A stretch of 64,000 nt of DNA, taken from positions 808,001 through 872,000 of the forward strand of contig SMMW01000540.1 of the NCBI GenBank assembly GCA_004794655.1, written 5' to 3'. Positions 22,971-35,000 of the stretch are shown here, one piece after another. Within the stretch, counting starts at the first letter, position 1. The number at the start of each line of letters is the position of its first letter. The position numbers and the translations under genes were made by a program. The notes under the pieces are model-generated. The model was not told the DNA's origin, did no database searches, and saw only the letters and a list, made by a program, of their open reading frames with translations. This DNA is from Marisa cornuarietis. Lineage: Eukaryota; Mollusca; Gastropoda; Architaenioglossa; Ampullariidae.

Positions 22971-25900
22971 ATGGGAGGTCATCAGTATTCACTGCACTGC
23001 TGCTATGCCATCATGTTACTCATCACTGGCCCCACCAGCATCTTGCTGCCGGACACTGGCCTGCAGGTGGTGGAGGCAACAAGTCAAACCAAGTGCACAC
23101 ACAATCTAGAGCACACAACTGCTAACTGCAGTGGATTATTTTTGGAACAAGTTCCCTGGGGCTTGCATTTCAACATTGAAATTTTAGACCTCAGCAATAA
23201 CAGGTGAGCATTCTTTTTGGATCTAATTAGCATAAAAATGTCAGCAAAAGCCTTAAGTGTTTTCTTGTTTTTTTGCATAACTACATCTATTAAGATGTAC
23301 TGGTTCATGCACAAGCGCTTATCTTAGTATTATACCGGAGGGTCCGGTGATTGGTTCCCCTGATATCCACCAGACAACAAACATGGTGATCGCTCGACCT
23401 GTTGTGCTGGGAAGACGGGCCTCTGTTATAGAATAAGAGAGAGAATAAGACACACCTCGGCGACACCCTTCTTCTAACAAAGATCCACGTCTCACAACCA
23501 ACAAAGCCTTTTTGAAATGTATGAAGAGCTCTCTACAATGTTTTTCGGTCAGAATATGCGACTGTCAAATATCTGTTCAGATGTGTTCCTGTTTGGTCTA
23601 AAGATGGCTTTGCTCTTCCGCTAACAGATCCTCAGCAACAAAGATGAGGCGATCTTGGATCCCCTTTAGCATAAGCTTGCTGCGATCGCTGACTAGACTT
23701 ATGGTCCTGTAGTCTTGCCAAGGGCGCCGCCGAGGTAGACAAAAAAAGTGGATGGGGAATGTGAAGGAACGACCCGACCGCTCCATGCAGGACCTGCGCA
23801 CGACCGTCACAGGTGGCGCACCCTGGCCGCTGCAGCGTCTAGTCAAGTCCCTCCCCCCCTCCCCTCTGTGATTAGCTGGTACCAGTCAAGGGATGGACGA
23901 CGACGACACACCTGGGCACCTCTCTACTAGATACAGAAACTCTGTACCGAAATTGGTGTCCTCCCCCCCTCCCTATACCCGATACACTGGGAGCCGCGTG
24001 CCTTAGTTACATAGGACAGGAAGCGGATAGTCAAAAGGTTTTAATACGGGAACGAAAAGAAGATCAGAATGAATAAGTACTGAATGACAATAAACCTGCA
24101 AGTTGTTGTTCTTACAACACTTTATTATATCTACTACAAACTGCTCACTATTAAATATAAACGTAAACATAAACACAAGATGTTATCCTCCCTCCAGCTT
24201 GCCTCTCGGCCCACCTTGATATGTGTGGCTGTTGTTGCTACATTTCTGCTCTTTGTCATGTCTCCCGAAAAGAAAAGGGAAACCTACGCAGTTCCACAGT
24301 TTTTATACACAATTTCGGAGATCAGTTGCTAGACCAACCGAGTCTGGCCCGTCGTAGCATGTGCCCCTGGTCCTGTGATCAGGGGAAGACTCGATTATAT
24401 GTCCAGCTGTTAGATCGGACCATAGCGACACGTTCACTGGTCATCCTTGTATGGTCATATCATGTACACTAACCTACTTCCTTATATTTACTTCCTTACC
24501 CCTCACCATCTACATTGTTTCCTCACGAAACTGCATCCCATGATAACATGGGAATAATGTGTTAGGTAGTAAGGAAGAGGAGCTGCCCTTACAAAAGCCC
24601 CAAGACAAGTGCGACCAAAAGACTAGGGTTTAAGTAGCTATAGCGCATATATATATATATAGAAAGAGAGAGAGAGAGAAAGAAAGCTTATAACCGCTAC
24701 GGCAAATTGCTACTGACTTCCGGTATAGACAGAAACTAGTTTTAGTTTTTTTTATCCCACAAAATATAAAGATTCGATTATATGCCCAGCTGTTACATCT
24801 GACCATAGCGACACCTTCACTGGTCATCCTTGTATGGTCATATCATGTACACTAACCTACTTACTTACTATGTACTTCCTTACCCCCCCCCCACCATCTA
24901 TACGATGATAAAACGGAAGCCCTCTTGTGCCATAAAAGAAGACATCTGCAACCTTCGCTCGTCAGTCTGCCCAGTCACATCAAGGTGGGCGACAGCAACA
25001 TCAACTTTATGTCATCGGTTAGGAATCTGGGATTTATTGTCACTGATGACATGACACTCGATAGACATGTTACAGCTGTCTGTCAGTCTGTCTATTATGA
25101 TAAACATGTTACAGCTGTCTGTCAGTCTGTCTGTTATGATAAACATGTTACAGCTGTCTGTCAGTCTGTCTGTTATGATAAACATGTTACAGCTGTCTGT
25201 CAGTCTGTCCATTATGATAAACATGTTACAGCTGTCTGTCAGTCTGTCTATTATGATAAACATGTTACAGCTGTCTGTCAGTCTGTCCATTATGATAAAC
25301 ATGTTACAGCTGTCTGTCAGTCTGTCCATTATGATAAACATGTTACAGCTGTCTGTCAGTCTGTCCATTATGATAAACATGTTACAGCTGTCTGTCAGTC
25401 TGTCCATTATGATAAACATGTTACAGCTGTCTGTCAGTCTGTCTATTATGATAAACATGTTACAGCTGTCTGTCAGTCTGTCCATTATGATAAACATGTT
25501 ACAGCTGTCTGTCAGTCTGTCTATTATGATAAACATGTTACAGCTGTCTGTCAGTCTGTCTATTATGATAAAAATGTTACAGCTGTCTGTCAGTCTGTCT
25601 ATTATGAGCTCCATAAGATCAGTGCCATCCGTCATTTTCTCTCTACACGCGCTACCAACACTCTTGTCTGTGTGTTTGTTCTTTCTCGACTTGACTACTG
25701 CAACTCCTTGCTGGCAGGCTGCCCCTCATCCCTCATTCAGAGACTCCAGAGAGTACAGAACTCTGCTGCACGTCTGGTGCTTAGAGCCACGAAAGGGACC
25801 ATGTCATTCCTCTCCTTCGTTTTCTACACTGGCTACCCGTCCGTTCTCGCATTCAGTACAAACTGTCTGTGCTGTGTTTTAATTTCTTTACAGGCTCCTG

Positions 25901-28023
25901 TCCTGATTATTTCTCTGAACTTCTCATCCCTTACATCCCGGCCAGACAACTACGCTCTTCGTCTGACGACCGTATCCTAACTGTTCCTGTCACCAGAACA
26001 ACAACATATGGTCACAGGATTTTTGGCTACTGTGCTGCAAAACAATGGAACTCTCTTCCTTTCCATATCCGCCACCTTCCTACAACTGAATCTTTCAAAT
26101 CTGCACTGAAAACTCACCTCTTCCTTTAGTATTACTCCTAACACAGTCCACACAATGCTCGTCCTTCTTACTCTCCCCCCTTCTGCTCTTGCTACTTGTC
26201 TACCCATCTTTCTCTGCAGAATCACTATATTTTCTGTTCCTGTAACTTGGTGTCTTTTGTGTTTTCTATCTTTGTTTTCTGTTTGTCGTCAGTATTGTTG
26301 TTTATCCTTACGCCCTCGTGTTCTATCCATGTAGTCCATGTCTCTTCCACGTTTTAAGCACTAAGAGCATGCTCTCTATGAGTGTCAATATGCGCTATAC
26401 AAATCTTCATTTATTATTATTATTCCTTGCAGATTCACAGGTCTGGCATCCTATGCATTCAAAACGCATGGTTACACCAGCTTGAAAGTGCTGTGTCTAC
26501 GCAACAATTCCATTATTAATATCAACGTGGAGGCTTTTTCAAAGCTGGATTCGCTGCACACCTTAGATCTTTCCAACAACATGCTGAATGCTGTCCCTTC
26601 AGAAGCTCTCTATGTGCTTCCATACCTGCACAACCTTAACCTTGCAAGCAACAACCTTATGCTGATCCCAGACTTCGCCTTTCAGAGGATCCCTACACTT
26701 CAACACCTGGATCTGAATGGTAACCGTATCAGCGACTTTGACACACATGCACTGTCAGGTCTTACAAGTCTGCAGGTACATCAACACATTCTTCCATACT
26801 TTTTAATATCAAGATGGTGACAGTAATTACAAATTTTTGCCCTTTTTCAGTGTGCACCTTCACTGATGACAAGTAAGTAACTTTTCAAAATCTTTGTCTC
26901 TAGTATGCAGCAATATTTTCAAAACTTAAAATATTACCCTAAAAGTGTATTAAGAAGATAATAAAAATTATCTAACCAGAATAAATTCCTTTACAAGCAC
27001 TCACGAATGCTGGGCAATTTTTCCCTTTAATTCACTAATAATTTTTTTTTTTTTTAGAGCTTGCGTCTAGAAAAAAACTCACTACACAGTCTGCACCCAG
27101 ACACTTTTAGGAACATCACAGACAACCTGCTGCAAGTACATCTCTATGACAACCCTTGGAACTGTGACTGCAGGATACGCTGGTTACGTGAGTGGATGGA
27201 GAATGACACTAATGCTGTGTGGAATATACCTGGAAATCCTGTGAGATGCAGTGGTCCTTACAACAACCAAGGGAAGTCTATTAGGTCTGTTCCTCTTGAT
27301 GAACTAGCATGTAAAGTGGAGATGCGGACTAGTGGCTCAAGGCAGTCTGTGAATGAAGGGACAGACGCTGTCTTAGAGTGCATTTATTTTTCCATTCCTT
27401 CAGCCAGTCCTACATGGCTTGTAGGAGACACGCCCATTGACTTTGAGCAAAAGTCTGACAAATACACTATGACTGTGGAAGGTTCACCAACTACAACAAC
27501 CAGATTATACATTAAAAACTTTAAGTATGACGACATAAGAGAATACGAATGTTTTGCTCAAAATGTGCGTGGTACAGCATCAACAATTTACAAAGTCACC
27601 CTGACAGGTGTTGACTTTGATAAGGTCACCCATGCACCTATTGGTGGTCTCACCCAGGCACCTAGTGGAGGTCTCACCCAGGCACCAAGTGGAGGTCTCA
27701 CCCAGGCACCTAGTGGAGGTCTCACCCAGGCGCCTAGCGAAGGTCGCCCACAAGCAGGCGTGGACACCAAAAGCATTGTGACTGCTGTGGCTGTCGTGTG
27801 TGGCATCATTCTGACTATTGTGCTGGGAGTTCTCGTCTTCTACACAGTCAGATATATTCAGCGCCAAGCAGTGGCTGAGTATCTAAAGAAGCACTCTTCA
27901 GCAGTCCGTAAGTTTTTCAGAAAAGACAGAAACCAGTACTGCAACGCACAAACGAAGGTCACGTCAGATTTAAAAGAAAATAACCTCATTGGCTCCATGC
28001 AATTCAAAGAACCAGACCTATAA
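22971..28023 (+). CDS. LRR-Ig single-pass membrane receptor, AMIGO/Kekkon-like architecture
   Basis: Exons 22971-23203, 26433-26775 and 27058-28023 join in frame to 513 aa. Order of parts: hydrophobic signal region (about 10-26); LRR N-cap with cysteines (42-53); six LRRs, e.g. IEILDLSNN, LHTLDLSNN, LQHLDLNGN, LQSLRLEKN; LRR C-cap with NPWNCDCRIRWLREW (224-238) and cysteines to 277; one Ig domain (about 285-375; C300, W312, YEC at 355-357); a tandem octapeptide stalk (about 384-423); a transmembrane helix (about 432-455); and a 58-residue cytoplasmic tail with a basic juxtamembrane stretch. Six LRRs plus one Ig plus TM at about 500 aa is the AMIGO/Kekkon layout, typical of neuronal adhesion or growth-factor-modulating receptors; orthology is not claimed. 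Exon junctions fall in LRRs. Intron 1 (3.2 kb) carries LINE insertions. Start: the first Met before the signal sequence. Confidence 0.88.
23480..23770 (-). mobile_element. Non-LTR retrotransposon RT fragment (RTE-like), degenerate
   Basis: On the minus strand the frame reads WQDYRTISLVSDRSKLMLKG, IQDRLIFVAEDLLAEEQSHL, then after stops and a frameshift SRILTEKHCRELFIHFKKAL-like residues. This is the RT segment usually written YRxISL...K...RL...EEQ.GFR. Broken by stops; clade assignment is tentative. It lies antisense in intron 1 of the LRR-Ig gene. Confidence 0.75.
24391..24903 (+). repeat. Direct repeat pair of about 125 bp
   Basis: Two copies (about 24391-24513 and 24774-24903) share CGATTATATG, CCAGCTGTTA, GACCATAGCGACAC and a long stretch from TTCACTGGTCATCCTTG to CTAACCTACTT with few mismatches. 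They are separated by about 260 bp containing TA and GA microsatellites. The second copy runs straight into the LINE fragment at 24900, so the pair may be part of the LINE or a duplicated insertion flank. Confidence 0.8.
24900..26425 (+). mobile_element. CR1/L2-like LINE fragment (3' RT region plus 3' end)
   Basis: Starts in DDKTEALLCHKRRH, continues with NLGFIVTDDMTLDRHV, passes through the 39-bp array, then SRLDYCNSLLAGCPSSLIQ, RLQRVQNSAARLV, a frameshifted segment near 25790-25870, and a final frame with PVTRTTTYGHRIF, AAKQWNSLPFHIRHLP and SFKSALKTHLFL ending at 26127-26129. The 3' UTR ends in GCGCTATACAAAT followed by a TTA-type microsatellite at about 26410-26424, eight bases before exon 2 of the LRR-Ig gene. 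No 5' part is present, the usual 5'-truncated LINE pattern. It lies in sense orientation in intron 1 of that gene. Confidence 0.9.
25066..25608 (+). repeat. 39-bp minisatellite, 14 copies, expanded in frame inside a LINE reverse transcriptase
   Basis: Fourteen head-to-tail copies of a 39-bp unit encode HVTAVCQSVYYDK with Y/C/H variation at one residue. The unit derives from the RT itself: the sequence enters from DDMTLDR and exits into YYELHKISAIRHFLS as in an ordinary CR1/L2-like RT C-terminal region. Since 39 is divisible by three and the unit has no stop in any forward frame, long open frames exist in several phases, including the reverse strand. Confidence 0.95.
27627..27752 (+). repeat. 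24-bp coding minisatellite (octapeptide stalk of the LRR-Ig receptor)
   Basis: Five consecutive 24-bp units encode APIGGLTQ, then APSGGLTQ three times, then APSEGRPQ, directly before the transmembrane helix. Inner units are almost identical at the DNA level (GGTCTCACCCAGGCACCTAG core). The Pro/Thr/Gly-rich composition suggests an extended, possibly O-glycosylated stalk. Confidence 0.9.
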
Positions 28024-28901
28024 GCACCAGACTACATGACACATATATTTCTTCCCCAGATACCCCTTGGAGTCCGGATTTCCCTCCGTGTTTTCTCCCA
28101 TCTCGCACATTCGTTGACCGCCGCCGCACGATTGCTGAATAATTCTTATCACTTTCATGCCACATGTTAGAAGATGGTCCAGATACTTCCTGAAGACTGA
28201 CTAGACTTATTTGTGCTGCTCTTGGTCGTCAAGGGTTTTCTATGTGAATACCGGTCACAATGCCTAGAAGCACCAAAGTCCGAAATTATTCACATTTTAC
28301 CAAATACGTCTGTAAATCCAAATTCCATCTTCATTTTATCTGCATCAATCCGGCGTGAATCTCACTAGCGAAGATGCGCAAGAATAGAAACAAAGTATGC
28401 TTATGTCGGTTCTTGAGAGCACGGAAACCAATAGTCGGGTCGTTGGTTTTACCATTTACCCCCGCACGGAATTTTTGCTTGTGCAAGTCTGGCTTTTACT
28501 TCGAAGAAACGACAATTGCAACTTTATCAGGGCGTATTCCACTGTGAGAATCACTGGTGGACTGCAGTCCAGCTTTCCAATGGATTGCAGCCAGGCAAGC
28601 TGCAGGGTATGACCCTCACCGCAGAAGGTATGCAAGTCGATCTAATGTACTGACAACTGATATTCACGATAGCAATTAAAGCAAGAAAAAAATTTTGTCA
28701 TGCTCTGAAATATTTCTGTGCTTCTTTTATAGCCGATGCCAGTCGGCGACCAACATGATACCAGTAATACTAGGATTTTTAACTGGCGGGCAGCATAACA
28801 CGCAGTTACCTGCTCTTGACGCAGCAGAAGAGTTGCTGTTCTTTGCTTGCCAAACCCTATCGTGTAGTCCAAGGTAGGAGTTTATTTTTATTACATGTGT
28901 A

Positions 28902-31900
28902 CAGTGTCGGATTAAGCACTGTGGAGGCCCATAGGCAGTCAAAGTTTTGGGGCCCCCCGATCCCCGACACATATTGCAATTTGCACAGTTCACCGTCAAT
29001 TGTTTTCTTAGTTTCTTTCAGTTTAGTTTCTATTTTCCATTTCATTGTCAGCCGTGGAGCCGCTATAGTAACGTCAATGTTGGTATGTTGTAATACAACC
29101 TTATTAGATTATGAATTTAATAAACCTGTAATTGTGAAAACGTATAATTATAGACTAACAATTTATTCAGAAAGAAAAGAAACACGAATTAAAATAGCAA
29201 CTAAATTAGGCCCTTAGGCAGTCAAACCTTTGGGGTCCGTAATAAAACATTAAAAATTCTTCTTCCTTAGTTTTCTAGTAGTGAAGTCATTTAAAATACA
29301 TTGAAAGTCAATATTCTGCAACATGCCGTTTTCAGTGGCCATAATGGGGAGAGAATTCAATCGCTCTTAGGTCATTGACGCTCGATTGGTACCTCTTCTT
29401 CTCCGACATTTTGACGGCCCCTCTACACCTGTGTAACCAACACCACTTTGATGGCTACGTATGGGATGGGTTAGCTGCTCCACAAGAACACCCAAGATGG
29501 AATTGGCTGCGCACAGTAGATTTTATTAGCTCACTCGGCGGCTGCTTCTCTCTCCTCTCACTTCTCCAAGCACACAGACCGCAACAACTAGAAACAACAC
29601 TATTTATCACTCCCCGGTCGAACTTTCCAGCAACCATCCCTTTCTCTCCCACGGCTTCGACGGTTCAACCTGTACCTGAACCATCGCGGGCATTGTTCCC
29701 CCACCCGCTCCCAGGGTCCAAGGCCCTCAGACTCTCAGAAATTTTCAATTCCTCCAACTTTTTATCAACCAAACTAGCTCGGTCGACTTCAACCCCCATC
29801 AGTAAGTATCAGTTAAAATACTTGATCAGTTATGGAAGACAAAGCAAATGTTTTAAAAACTAATTAGCCAGTAACTGTTATTAATTTTAAGATTTAAGTA
29901 GATCAAAGGTAGAGGGTTTGTGGCATAAAATAGAAATGTTGAGCATATTTTAGCTGAATTGTAATAGTTCATAGAACAAAGTTTTGCAGTACCAATACAT
30001 GTATTGTCATTTTACCTGCTGACTAAAAACTTCGTAAGACTATATTTATGAGCTTTTCTCACAAACTTCATTCTCCTCAGTCAATTTGAGACGGTTGCTA
30101 GTCACTCTTATCGACACTGATGTCCCTGCCTTGTCAAATGCTATTTGCCAATAAACAGAAAATCATAGAAGCATAAATATAAAAAAAATTACTGTACTCA
30201 CCAAACAAACAAAGTGCAGCACATCTCGGCTTTTCTAGTCTAGAAGACATCGTGCGACAGACAGGAGAGTGCAGTGTGAACACAGATGTTAAACTAAGTG
30301 TGTACAGCTTTCTAAAGGTCCACTTGTCCAAGCTTTCTTTGGTCCAAGGACTCCGATTGAAAAGGATGGTCAAACACACTGACCTTACTGCTCATAAAAA
30401 TGTCAGTCTACACCTCCAATTGCTCCAAACCCCGACCATTTAATTCCCACGAAAGTCCATCCCGTCGAGTCTCTATCGAGACTATCCCCCCCCCTTTCCC
30501 TCTTGTGTTGTCAGCAACAATGCATTCTGGCCCATGGCCGATGGCCGGCATGGGTGGAACTTCTTCTCCTCTTAGTCACTGGCCTCTAAACTAAAACAAG
30601 TCCAACATAATTTGCCTTTACCTTGATTGTGGGTGTCAAGACAAGGAACAATTTAACACATCAGTAAACTTTTCTTTACCTTATTTTATCATCGTGAACC
30701 AAATATACGTTACACGAAGCTCCTTAAAAACACATTCAAATATAAGAATGTGGTTATTCGAAAAACAAATGTCGCAGCCACCGCTAAACTCAACATACAA
30801 GACTATAAGTGATTTGCATTGATAGCTTCCTGAGACAATTAGCACAGAATAAGAAAGATTCCGAGGTGGCTTTGGGGGACGGATGGTGGGTAGATATTAT
30901 CTCCTTTTTTACCAGGCGCTTCGTCGGCAAAGAGCAAAAGAAAGTCGGAGACTGGAAGGAAATGTAATGACCAGCCGGCCGACGTGTTATTGCAGGGCGA
31001 GCCTGGTACATCTCCGTAGGTCGTGCGATCGTCCCTCTTAAGGGGACACCTTTATAAAAGTCCGAGTCCTCCCCTTTCCGGTGACATAACATTCCTCCCT
31101 ACCTCTTACCTGCCCATCCTGGCTATCCACATACCGCGCAGACATACCGTCTCTAAACTTAAATTATCTTTCTCGTGCTAACCTCCTCTTTATCATCCTC
31201 CCCCAGCTCCAAACTTCCCGTGACACCACCGTGATCAATTTATAAGCCTAACTATTTGCGGGACAGCAGTTTTTAAAATGTTTTTGCAATAATGTGTTCT
31301 TTTTTGCTGGTTGCGATGGTATTACAGGATAATATAGTCTCATTGTATCAAGGATCTACTGTGTAGAAACTGTAGACTAATGTATTTGTTTTGTAACGGT
31401 TAAAGAAAGTCTCAGTGTTGTTTAGTAACTACGAAAAAAGCACCTTTAATCTCTCTCGCTTACAGGCTGCAGCGCTAGAGGTGGGCCCCCATCCTCTCGG
31501 TTCACAGAGTGGCCACACATCACTAGACATCAGTAACCTACCTACCTCTTCACTGTTAATTCCGATTTGCTTGCAGGGCCCGCCCCCCTCCCTCCCGTAG
31601 TGGCACATAAACCCAGTAATCTCAACGCACGAACTTTCTTCTGATAAAATCTTCAGTGTCCAGCGGCCTTCCGCCTCCAGGCTTGTCCAGCGAGAATATG
31701 ATACCTCTGACTACACTTCTCACCCCATTTCTGTCTATACAGACTTGAAACTCAACGTCTGCGTGTGTAATGCTTGGGTGTTCTGTCCTCAGACATTTCT
31801 TTAAAAGAAAAAGAAAAGGAGAAGAAGAGGAAGAAAAAAAAATCCACTGACCAAGGCTGGGCCCCCTTCACAGCCGTGGGCCCGGGTACACCAGACCCCC

Positions 31901-32065
31901 CTGTCCCCCCTTCTCGTCATGCCTGTCCGCATGTACGTGTGCATGTGTGTACGCCAATAGTTATAAGACTCAATCCTACAAAAATATATATTTTTATCGC
32001 GGGGCCCCTTAAGTCGCGGGGCCCATAGGCATTGCCTACTTTGCCTTGAGGTTAATCCGGCACTG
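28902..32065. mobile_element. hAT-like DNA transposon with TIRs and 8-bp target duplication
   Basis: The left end begins CAGTGTCGGATTAAG (28902); the right end, read on the opposite strand, begins CAGTGCCGGATTAACC (ending at 32065). Both are followed by GGCCC-rich subterminal DNA with CCCATAGGC. The element is flanked by a perfect 8-bp direct repeat, CATGTGTA, at 28894-28901 and 32066-32073; 8 bp is the hAT signature. Length 3164 bp. The subterminal motif AGGCAGTCAAA...TTTGGGG occurs again near 29216, suggesting an internal rearrangement. No recognisable transposase was found inside, so it looks non-autonomous, carrying unrelated DNA. Confidence 0.85.
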
Positions 32066-32073
32066 CATGTGTA

Positions 32074-35000
32074 AGTGGATTTTTCATCTCAGGTAACCTC
32101 CTAGGCTTCTTGTTTAGGAAAAACTACGTTTGATCTATTTGATGTTTTCTTAGAACTGATGATACAGAGGGAACGAGACGCATTCTCTTAAATGTGAATT
32201 TACTCATCATGCAGGGTCTGCTTGTTCTCTGAAGTAAACTACCATTTGATTATCCGGTCAACTAAGATAAACGCCTGTAAAAATTGCCAGAAAAAAACTG
32301 GAATAGGTAGTAAAATGATCACTCTATTGTACATAAAGATCTACAAAATAATAACTATATGTAACGAAGTAAGTGGTGATCAGGTGTTGGACAGCTCATC
32401 CTGACTTTTTCTTTATGACTTTCGTGCAAGTATAGATAGTCACCCATATTTTTGTCCTTGATTAATACATTCTTTACATAATTATTTTCCGTTCCAGGAG
32501 AGTAGGCGAAATAAACTGACAATTTCTTCGTAAACATTAATTGCACTATAGTTTCACTTTATTATAAAAACAACTGTTTTTGTAGTTAGTTACGGCGGGA
32601 AGCACACGTTTGCGTGATGAAGCAGATAAAACAAACGGTGATAATATACAGGAGGCTGGGTAAAGCATGAGAACAAAGCGACCGTGAACAGAAGGAAAGA
32701 AAGAGAGAAATTAAGAAATCAATCAGATTCGCGTTTAATGTTAGTCAAGAATAACACAAAAAATAAGTTTTGGTGATGTTCAAGATTTTAAAATAAATTT
32801 AAGTTTGTTTGATACATTACCTTGGCTCCGTGTGCGTACGTGCGGCGTGCGCGTGCTTTGTACGTTTGTTTTGCTCATTATACTTTCAGGCCAGCCATTA
32901 GGAGGATTGTCACAGACCCTTCTGGTCCCACAGAACTTTCTTGGAGTGGGGTGCCCGCTGGCCATGTTGCATCTCTCTCTGCCTCCGTCTCTCAATCGAC
33001 AATCGGGAGCAGTTTTTATGGGTGTTTTCAGGTGTTTGATCTCTTAGGCCGGAGGTACAGGGTGGTGAGGGTGCCAACTTTATATTTTGTGTTTTGTACA
33101 TGAATGTCCATTGTTATTTGTTTTTAGTGTCACCTTTATCCTTGTAGTATGGAATCTATTAGGACAAAGTTGAGGGAGACAATTGTTTTATTGTTGGATG
33201 TATCCAATAATAATTTCGTCTTAGAAATTTTTGATAACAAGAATGTAGAACCCCAACCCCAAAAGATGAAGATTCCTTCAGCAAAGTCTTCTTTACAGAT
33301 TCGTCGTTTTCAGTTTAAATTTTAGTGTGTTTCTGTGGGCGACAGCCAATGAGACAGCAGGTATTTTTTTAATGTGAAATTTCGGTTGAAGAACTTTCTG
33401 GACTATTGCACACACCTGGGAGATATGCGCATTCGTTCAACAACAACAGCAACAAAAAAAATGTTTTAAAGAGGAATGTAGAGAAATGAAGAAAAAAACC
33501 GATTGGCTTTTTTTTTTTTTTTTGCTGTGCAAGTCGTGATTTATTAGTTTTCTGAACTGTAGACAGGATAACACGACACACACCCTTCCGCTGCTGTTGC
33601 TGCTGACAGAGAGCAGAATCCCAGCACACTAGCCAGCTCTCCATCATTCACATGTACTTATTGAATATAGTTGATAGGGGACGGTGTAAAATAGTACTGT
33701 CACATGCACGCACGCGCACGCACGATTATACAGATTAATCATGGACATGACAGGACTGCAGTGAGGATGAAGTTACTGCAAGAGGTTCTTCCAAACAAGA
33801 AACATGGAACAGGATGAATGGTGGGAACTGAGAATGGCAGCGAGTTCCTTAGTTTGGTTTCAGGATGAGACACACTCCACTTACTGTCATGACAGGCACA
33901 CTCCACTCACTGGTAAAACTACTGGCACATATTTGTACATTATTACTAATAATTATTACTATATATCTATAATCACAAATGAGCGAGTATACTCTTTCCG
34001 CTAACACAAATTCTCATAGCATTAACCTCGGATAATTACGATTCTCATTCATTCATCTCTAGAATAATAATACAAAAAAGGTTTTACTTGGATTATAAGC
34101 AGATATGATTTATAGAGTTATATTTCACGCTTGATAAATAACTACTGGTTGATTTATTCATTATACGATATGTGTCACGACCACCGCGCAGTGTATCAGT
34201 CGCTCAATCCTTTCAACACATACACGGAGCCTGACAAATACGTGTTCTTTCACACAAATTAAAAGAAAAGAATGATTTGCCTAACGAATATCTCTGCTTT
34301 ACTAAATATGAATAAAAGAAGAAAACAAGAAAAATACACAAATGAAAAGTTAGTTAAACAAACGATTCCTACATCCAGATTACTTTAAAATAATAAAATC
34401 CCTAACCTTTGAATCCTGCCTTTCTGAATATCTACAAGAATACCTACTCACCTAACCGATCTATATACTCCTAAACGCCCTACTCAACAAATTCTTCTTT
34501 TAATTCCTACCCTACTTGTCTTTCCGTCCTAAACCTCTCCCTTCTCCTACCTGACTACTCACTGCCTGCTCGCGCTCTCTCACGTCATTTCCTTCATTTT
34601 TTTTACATCACTCATACACGTCTTCCGAACAACTGACGTCATTCACGCTCTTTCGTTCTTGCACATTAAACCTTATAAAATTTAAGCTTAATCACGATAC
34701 AATCGATAACTAATAACAATGATGCCTGACATTATGCTACATTAATAATTCACGTTTTGTTAAGTAAACTTTTGTGAACTTTATAGTGGAAGCTGCAACT
34801 GTGCGTTTTAATTTGTGGTCATATTCTTTACTAACAATTTGCCAAGCGATTCGCCATCATGTGCTGGATAAAAGCTTTGGCACTTAAAGAAGGGTGCAGT
34901 GTACAGAACTGTAATGACTAATGGCTGATCAAAACAAGTTCTAAGCTTAAGAAAAGGAATCGGATAAAACACGACCACCGATGTCTGAGGAAACCCAAAG

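Noticed and set aside
25012..25882. Long frames on both strands through the 39-bp array (207 and 271 codons)
   Set aside because: Only the frame that continues into LSRLDYCN on the plus strand is the RT frame; the others exist because the unit lacks stops.
29375..29863. 162-codon open frame inside the hAT-like element
   Set aside because: Does not show hAT transposase features (no BED finger, DDE or dimerisation motif); not called as a gene.
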